10,369 nt of DNA from Pirellulaceae bacterium (GTDB taxonomy: Bacteria > Planctomycetota > Planctomycetia > Pirellulales > Pirellulaceae). The stretch is from assembly GCA_022448645.1 (NCBI GenBank), contig JAKVBZ010000131.1:1-10369 (forward strand), read 5' to 3'. Numbering within the stretch: position 1 is the first letter of the stretch; each line of letters opens with the position of its first letter. A model generated the notes under the pieces. The model was not told the DNA's origin. It saw only the letters and a program-made list of their open reading frames with translations, and made no database searches. The translations under genes and the position numbers were made by a program. Positions 6,436-10,369 of this stretch are shown one piece after another.

Positions 6436-9400
6436 ATGATGCGTGTTAGATGTCCACTGGCAGCTTTGATGGTTATTGTAACCTTCGCATGGGGTCGTGC
6501 GCCGGCAGATGAAATCGATTTCCAGCGTGACATACGGCCGATTCTTTCGGATGCCTGTTTTCAATGTCACGGGCCTGACGAAGAGCAGCGAGAAGCTGAT
6601 TTGAGGTTGGACACTCGAGAAGGGTTGTTTGCCACTCTGGGTGATCAAGCACTGATTGTGGCGGGCAATGCTGCCGAGAGTGTCTTGTATCAACGTTTGA
6701 CGCATGAAGATCCAGATCAACGTATGCCACCGGTCGACGAAGCTCGGCAGCTCGTCGACGATGAGATTCAGCGAATTCAACAGTGGATTGATGCGGGGGC
6801 TAGTTGGAACCGACTGTGGTCATTTGTGCCGCCAACACGTCCAGCATTGCCCGCTGCTGTTGCGAACGCCTGGGTCCGGGATCCATTAGATGCATTCGTG
6901 TGGGACCGCCTGCAACACGGGACGCTATCCCCGGCTGCTGAGGCTAGTCGTGAAACCTTGCTGCGACGTGCGTCGTTTGACTTGACAGGCCTGCCACCGC
7001 AGGTGGCATTTCTGGACTCTTATTTGTCGGATGATTCCCCAGTCGCGTACGAGCGAGCGATTGACCGTTTGTTGGCGTCCCCGCGGTATGGCGAACGCAT
7101 GGCTGTCGAATGGTTGAATGCAGCCCGCTTTTCCGACACGAGCGGCTATCAGATGGACGGCCCCCGCCAAATGTGGCGGTGGCGTGATTGGGTTATTGAC
7201 GCGTTCAATGCTGGCATGCCGTTCGATCAATTTACCATCGAACAATGTGCAGGAGACTTGCTCCCCAATCCAACCTTGGAACAAAGGATTGCTACGGCAT
7301 TCCACCGAAATCATCGGGGGAACGCCGAGGGAGGTATCATCCCAGAAGAATACCGCGTCGAATACGTGGTGGATCGCGTCGAAACAACTTCGACGGTGTG
7401 GTTGGGATTGACTTTGGGATGTGCTCGCTGTCACGACCATAAGTACGATCCTTTAACCCAGCAAGACTTTTATCAGTTCTTTGCGTTTTTTAACAACGTG
7501 CCTGAACGTGGCAAGGCTCGTAAATGGGGGAATGCTGTTCCTAATATCAAGGCACCCACGCCGGCAGAAGGTCGTGAGCTGGAGCAACTGGATCAGCAGA
7601 TTCAGACAGTCGAGTCGGAATTGCACGCTTTGGAACCAATGATTCAAGAAAACCTGTCAGTTTGGACAGACCAGGTTCGTACCGGGCTTGCCGAACGAAC
7701 AGATCGCCCAGCAAGTCCGCTATACGACAAAGGTATCGTCGATGAACCTGAAGTCCGCGTACTTTTGGATGATTTGCACCAGATCATCGGGCCAGAAGGA
7801 CCTGATGAAATGTCTCATTGGGAAGGAACCCCAGAACTGATTGCGGGGCGTTTGGGACAGGCGGTAATGTTCGACGGATCGACGTATGTAGAAGTTGGAG
7901 ATGTGGCTGCTTATGACTACGAGGACCCGTTTTCCGTCGTGGCCTGGATTTATCCAGATGCTTCTGCCGGAGGTGCGATTGTCTCACGCATGGAGTCGGA
8001 TACAAACGAACGCAAAGGATTTTCTGTCGAGCTTCATGATGGCCACATTCACGTCAATGTGGTGCGGCGCTGGTTGGACGATTGTCTGCGAGTGCGCTCC
8101 GTGCGGAAAGTCACGCCAGAGCAATGGCAGCACGTCGTCAGTACTTACGACGGTTCGAAGCTGTTCGGGGGTATCGTGCTGTACTTGGACGGAGAACCGT
8201 TGGAGCTGGAGGTGATTGTTAATGATTTGCAACAGCCCTTCATGGCCGACGAGCCGTTTCGTATTGGATCGCGCGGCACGCAGGAACGGTTTCATGGACG
8301 CATCGATGACGTTCGCTTGTTTGATCGAGTTTTGCAGTCGAAGGAAGTGCGCACGTTATCCGTGGCTGAATCCACGGATGAGCTATTGGTGGCTCCCCAT
8401 TCGGAGTTGTCCGATCGACAGCAGTGGAAACTCCGGCAATACTATTTGAAATTTCACGCGTCACCGGTCATTGGTTTTGCGTTCGACCACCTTGCCAATT
8501 TGCAGGCTTTGCGGAAGCAACTGTTCGACAAAGTGAGCACGGTGATGGTGATGGAAGAAATGGACACGCCTCGAGACACGTATGTCTTGGTGCGCGGGCA
8601 ATACGACCAACCTGGAAAACAGGTGTTTGCGAACGTGCCCGCCAGCTTGCCGCAGTTTCCCGAAGATGGGTTGCGAAATCGGCTGGGGCTGGCACACTGG
8701 TTGTTAGACGACGCAAATCCGTTGACTGCCCGCGTCGCTGTTAATCGGACATGGCAGTTGATCTTCGGACAAGGATTGGTGGGGACCCCTGAGGATTTCG
8801 GTTCCCAAGGCGAAAAACCAAGCCATCCAGCACTTCTGGATTGGTTGGCGATAGAATTGAGACGAACTCAGTGGGACGTGAAATCCCTGTACCGATCCAT
8901 CGTTACGAGTGCTACTTATCGGCAGTCGTCTGTGGTCACGCCTGAAAAACTTCAACTGGATAGAGACAACCGGTTGCTGTCCCGAGGCAGTCGGTATCGC
9001 TTGCCCGCTGAAATGATTCGGGACCTTGCACTAGCGAGCAGTGGCTTGTTGGTGGAGCATGTGGGAGGTCCGTCGGTAAAACCCTATCAGCCGCCTGGCC
9101 TGTGGGTGGAATTGACATTGGAAGCGTCACGTTATGTGCCTGATTTTGGTCCTTCGCTTTACCGACGCAGCCTTTACACTTACTGGAAACGAACGGTAGC
9201 ACCACCTGGAATGTTGGTTATGGATGCGCCTCAGCGTGAGATGTGTTCGGTGCGGATGTCTCGGACAAACACGCCATTGCAAGCTTTGAATCTTATGAAT
9301 GACGTTGCGTTTGTCGAAGCTGCCAGGGCGTTGGCCCAACGAGTCTTAGTGGCGGGTGGTGCAACGGACGAGTCGCGTTTGATTTACGCGTTCCGTCTGC

Positions 9401-9621
9401 TCACTTCGCGATACCCGCAACAGCAGGAATTGCAAATTTTGTTGGAAGCGGTTCGTCATCATCGTGACTTTTATGAAGGTGATTCACAAGGGTTGAGTGA
9501 ACAACTGATTCATTTTGGGGACTCATCTCCGGACACCTCTCTAAACTCGACAGATTTAGCTGCCTACACCATCGTTATGAATTTGCTTCTAAACCTGGAC
9601 GAAGTCATTACGAGAGAATAA
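6436..9621 (+). CDS. PSCyt1-PSCyt2-LamG-PSD1 planctomycete cytochrome-like protein (DUF1549/DUF1553)
   Basis: A 1061-aa exported protein. Residues 1-24 form a signal peptide (RVR, then a hydrophobic core, cleavage after APA). PSCyt1 (about 27-123) carries a haem c motif CFQCH (41-45) and a possible Met ligand in RMPP (M97). PSCyt2/DUF1549 (about 146-355) contains a second CxxCH, CARCH (329-333), followed by DHKYDP. After a short coiled coil (about 377-407) comes a LamG/concanavalin-like domain (about 470-633: [44 protein letters not shown]), then PSD1/DUF1553 (about 738-1056) with [29 protein letters not shown] and the usual LLLNLDE end. Covalent haem at the first site is expected; the second CxxCH sits in a conserved metal- or haem-like context. 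LamG domains often bind sugars or proteins. The frame is open from GTG 6385, but the signal peptide fits ATG 6436. DUF1501 follows two bases after the stop. Family identity is strong; the reaction is unknown. Confidence 0.93.
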   Translation: MMRVRCPLAALMVIVTFAWGRAPADEIDFQRDIRPILSDACFQCHGPDEEQREADLRLDTREGLFATLGDQALIVAGNAAESVLYQRLTHEDPDQRMPPVDEARQLVDDEIQRIQQWIDAGASWNRLWSFVPPTRPALPAAVANAWVRDPLDAFVWDRLQHGTLSPAAEASRETLLRRASFDLTGLPPQVAFLDSYLSDDSPVAYERAIDRLLASPRYGERMAVEWLNAARFSDTSGYQMDGPRQMWRWRDWVIDAFNAGMPFDQFTIEQCAGDLLPNPTLEQRIATAFHRNHRGNAEGGIIPEEYRVEYVVDRVETTSTVWLGLTLGCARCHDHKYDPLTQQDFYQFFAFFNNVPERGKARKWGNAVPNIKAPTPAEGRELEQLDQQIQTVESELHALEPMIQENLSVWTDQVRTGLAERTDRPASPLYDKGIVDEPEVRVLLDDLHQIIGPEGPDEMSHWEGTPELIAGRLGQAVMFDGSTYVEVGDVAAYDYEDPFSVVAWIYPDASAGGAIVSRMESDTNERKGFSVELHDGHIHVNVVRRWLDDCLRVRSVRKVTPEQWQHVVSTYDGSKLFGGIVLYLDGEPLELEVIVNDLQQPFMADEPFRIGSRGTQERFHGRIDDVRLFDRVLQSKEVRTLSVAESTDELLVAPHSELSDRQQWKLRQYYLKFHASPVIGFAFDHLANLQALRKQLFDKVSTVMVMEEMDTPRDTYVLVRGQYDQPGKQVFANVPASLPQFPEDGLRNRLGLAHWLLDDANPLTARVAVNRTWQLIFGQGLVGTPEDFGSQGEKPSHPALLDWLAIELRRTQWDVKSLYRSIVTSATYRQSSVVTPEKLQLDRDNRLLSRGSRYRLPAEMIRDLALASSGLLVEHVGGPSVKPYQPPGLWVELTLEASRYVPDFGPSLYRRSLYTYWKRTVAPPGMLVMDAPQREMCSVRMSRTNTPLQALNLMNDVAFVEAARALAQRVLVAGGATDESRLIYAFRLLTSRYPQQQELQILLEAVRHHRDFYEGDSQGLSEQLIHFGDSSPDTSLNSTDLAAYTIVMNLLLNLDEVITRE

Positions 9622-9623
9622 CC

Positions 9624-10369
9624 ATGACTGTGATGTTCGAAGCGAACGATCCACACCAATTAGCACGACGGCGCTTCTTGCGGCAGACTTCGATGGGTCT
9701 GGGCACGGCGGCGCTGTATTCTTTGTTGTCACGGGATCAGGGGGTTCACGCGGCTGGTGCGAACTCGTCTGGTCTGCCAGGACTTCCCCATTTCGCTGGT
9801 CGAGCGCAGCGTGTGATCTACTTGTTTCAGTCAGGGGCACCGTCACAGCCAGACCTGTTTGACTACAAACCGAAACTCGAGGCATTGCGGAATACCGAAT
9901 TGCCGGATTCGGTGCGTCAAGGCCAGCGTCTCACGACCATGACGGCTTCGCAAACGTCGTTTCCAATCGCACCCAGTGCCTTCAAGTTTTCCCAGCACGG
10001 TGAATCTGGGGCTTGGGTGAGCGAATTGTTGCCTCACACGGCTCGTATTGCCGACCAGCTCTGCTTTGTTAAATCGGTGCATACCGAGGCGATTAATCAC
10101 GATCCGGCGATTACTTTTTTTCAGACCGGGGCAGAATTGGCGGGTCGGCCCAGTATGGGATCGTGGGTGACGTACGGGCTGGGTAGCGACAACGATAATT
10201 TGCCCGCGTTCGTCGCGATGATATCAGGGAACAAAGGGCAGCCGTTGTACGATCGTTTGTGGGGAAGCGGTTTTCTGCCTACCAAATACCAGGGTGTGAA
10301 GTTTCGTTCTGTTGGGGACCCCGTGCTATACCTAAACAATCCGCCCGGTCTTTCAGGAGAAACTCGTCG
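9624..10369 (+). CDS. DUF1501 Tat-exported protein, 5' part only (leaves window at 10369)
   Basis: The first 248 residues of a DUF1501 protein, a family placed in the alkaline phosphatase/sulfatase-like superfamily; full members are usually about 450-500 aa. RRRFLRQ at 15-21 followed by a modest hydrophobic stretch ([11 protein letters not shown]) is a twin-arginine signal, implying export in folded state. Family motifs seen are [14 protein letters not shown] (69-82), [10 protein letters not shown] (153-162), [15 protein letters not shown] (174-188), LPAFV (193-197) and [13 protein letters not shown] (212-224). ATG 9624 starts two bases after the upstream TAA, so translation is probably coupled to the PSD1 gene; GAGAGA upstream is a weak ribosome site. 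PSD1 and DUF1501 genes occur as pairs, often many per genome, in Planctomycetes. Hydrolytic activity is inferred from superfamily membership and is not proven. Confidence 0.93.
   Translation, partial: MTVMFEANDPHQLARRRFLRQTSMGLGTAALYSLLSRDQGVHAAGANSSGLPGLPHFAGRAQRVIYLFQSGAPSQPDLFDYKPKLEALRNTELPDSVRQGQRLTTMTASQTSFPIAPSAFKFSQHGESGAWVSELLPHTARIADQLCFVKSVHTEAINHDPAITFFQTGAELAGRPSMGSWVTYGLGSDNDNLPAFVAMISGNKGQPLYDRLWGSGFLPTKYQGVKFRSVGDPVLYLNNPPGLSGETR

Noticed and set aside
6925..7440. 171-codon minus-strand frame
   Set aside because: It is antisense to the conserved DUF1549 domain and has no recognisable features.

Overview
This window looks like chromosomal DNA of a planctomycete, probably Pirellulaceae-like. 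The evidence is family content: a PSCyt1/PSCyt2/LamG/PSD1 cytochrome-like protein directly followed by a Tat-exported DUF1501 protein, plus a membrane protein with the planctomycete-type DnaJ-like N-terminus (DPYHKWLGI...). Shine-Dalgarno signals are mostly weak, also common in that phylum. I have not run any search; family names come from motifs read in the translations.

Layout: bases 1-5858 are read on the minus strand. From the far end of that block these are a 669-aa single-pass membrane protein with a degenerate J-like domain (3849-5858); an Fsr-like major facilitator transporter 27 bp downstream (2616-3821), probably in the same transcript; a 648-aa exported protein with two tandem SurA/PrsA-type foldase units (379-2325), which has its own good sigma70-like promoter; and the 5' end of a gene with a HELGH zinc-peptidase motif that leaves the window at base 1. 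Bases 5859-6435 are a divergent intergenic region with candidate promoters and no convincing gene. Bases 6436-10369 are read on the plus strand: the exported 1061-aa PSD1-family protein and, two bases after its stop, the DUF1501 gene, which is cut by the window end.

How the genes may work together: the right-hand pair is the standard planctomycete PSD1-DUF1501 module, two exported proteins made from one transcript. Its biochemical role is not firmly established; a part in breaking down or sensing complex extracellular substrates is often proposed. The left-hand genes share an envelope theme (membrane-anchored J-like protein, exporter, periplasmic-type foldase, possible metallopeptidase), but only the J-like/MFS pair is close enough to call an operon. 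I see no mobile elements, CRISPR, tRNA or rRNA. The main points of interest are the duplicated foldase that lacks the parvulin histidines in both copies, the promoter that fixes its start, and the J-like protein without HPD paired with a drug-exporter-type MFS.
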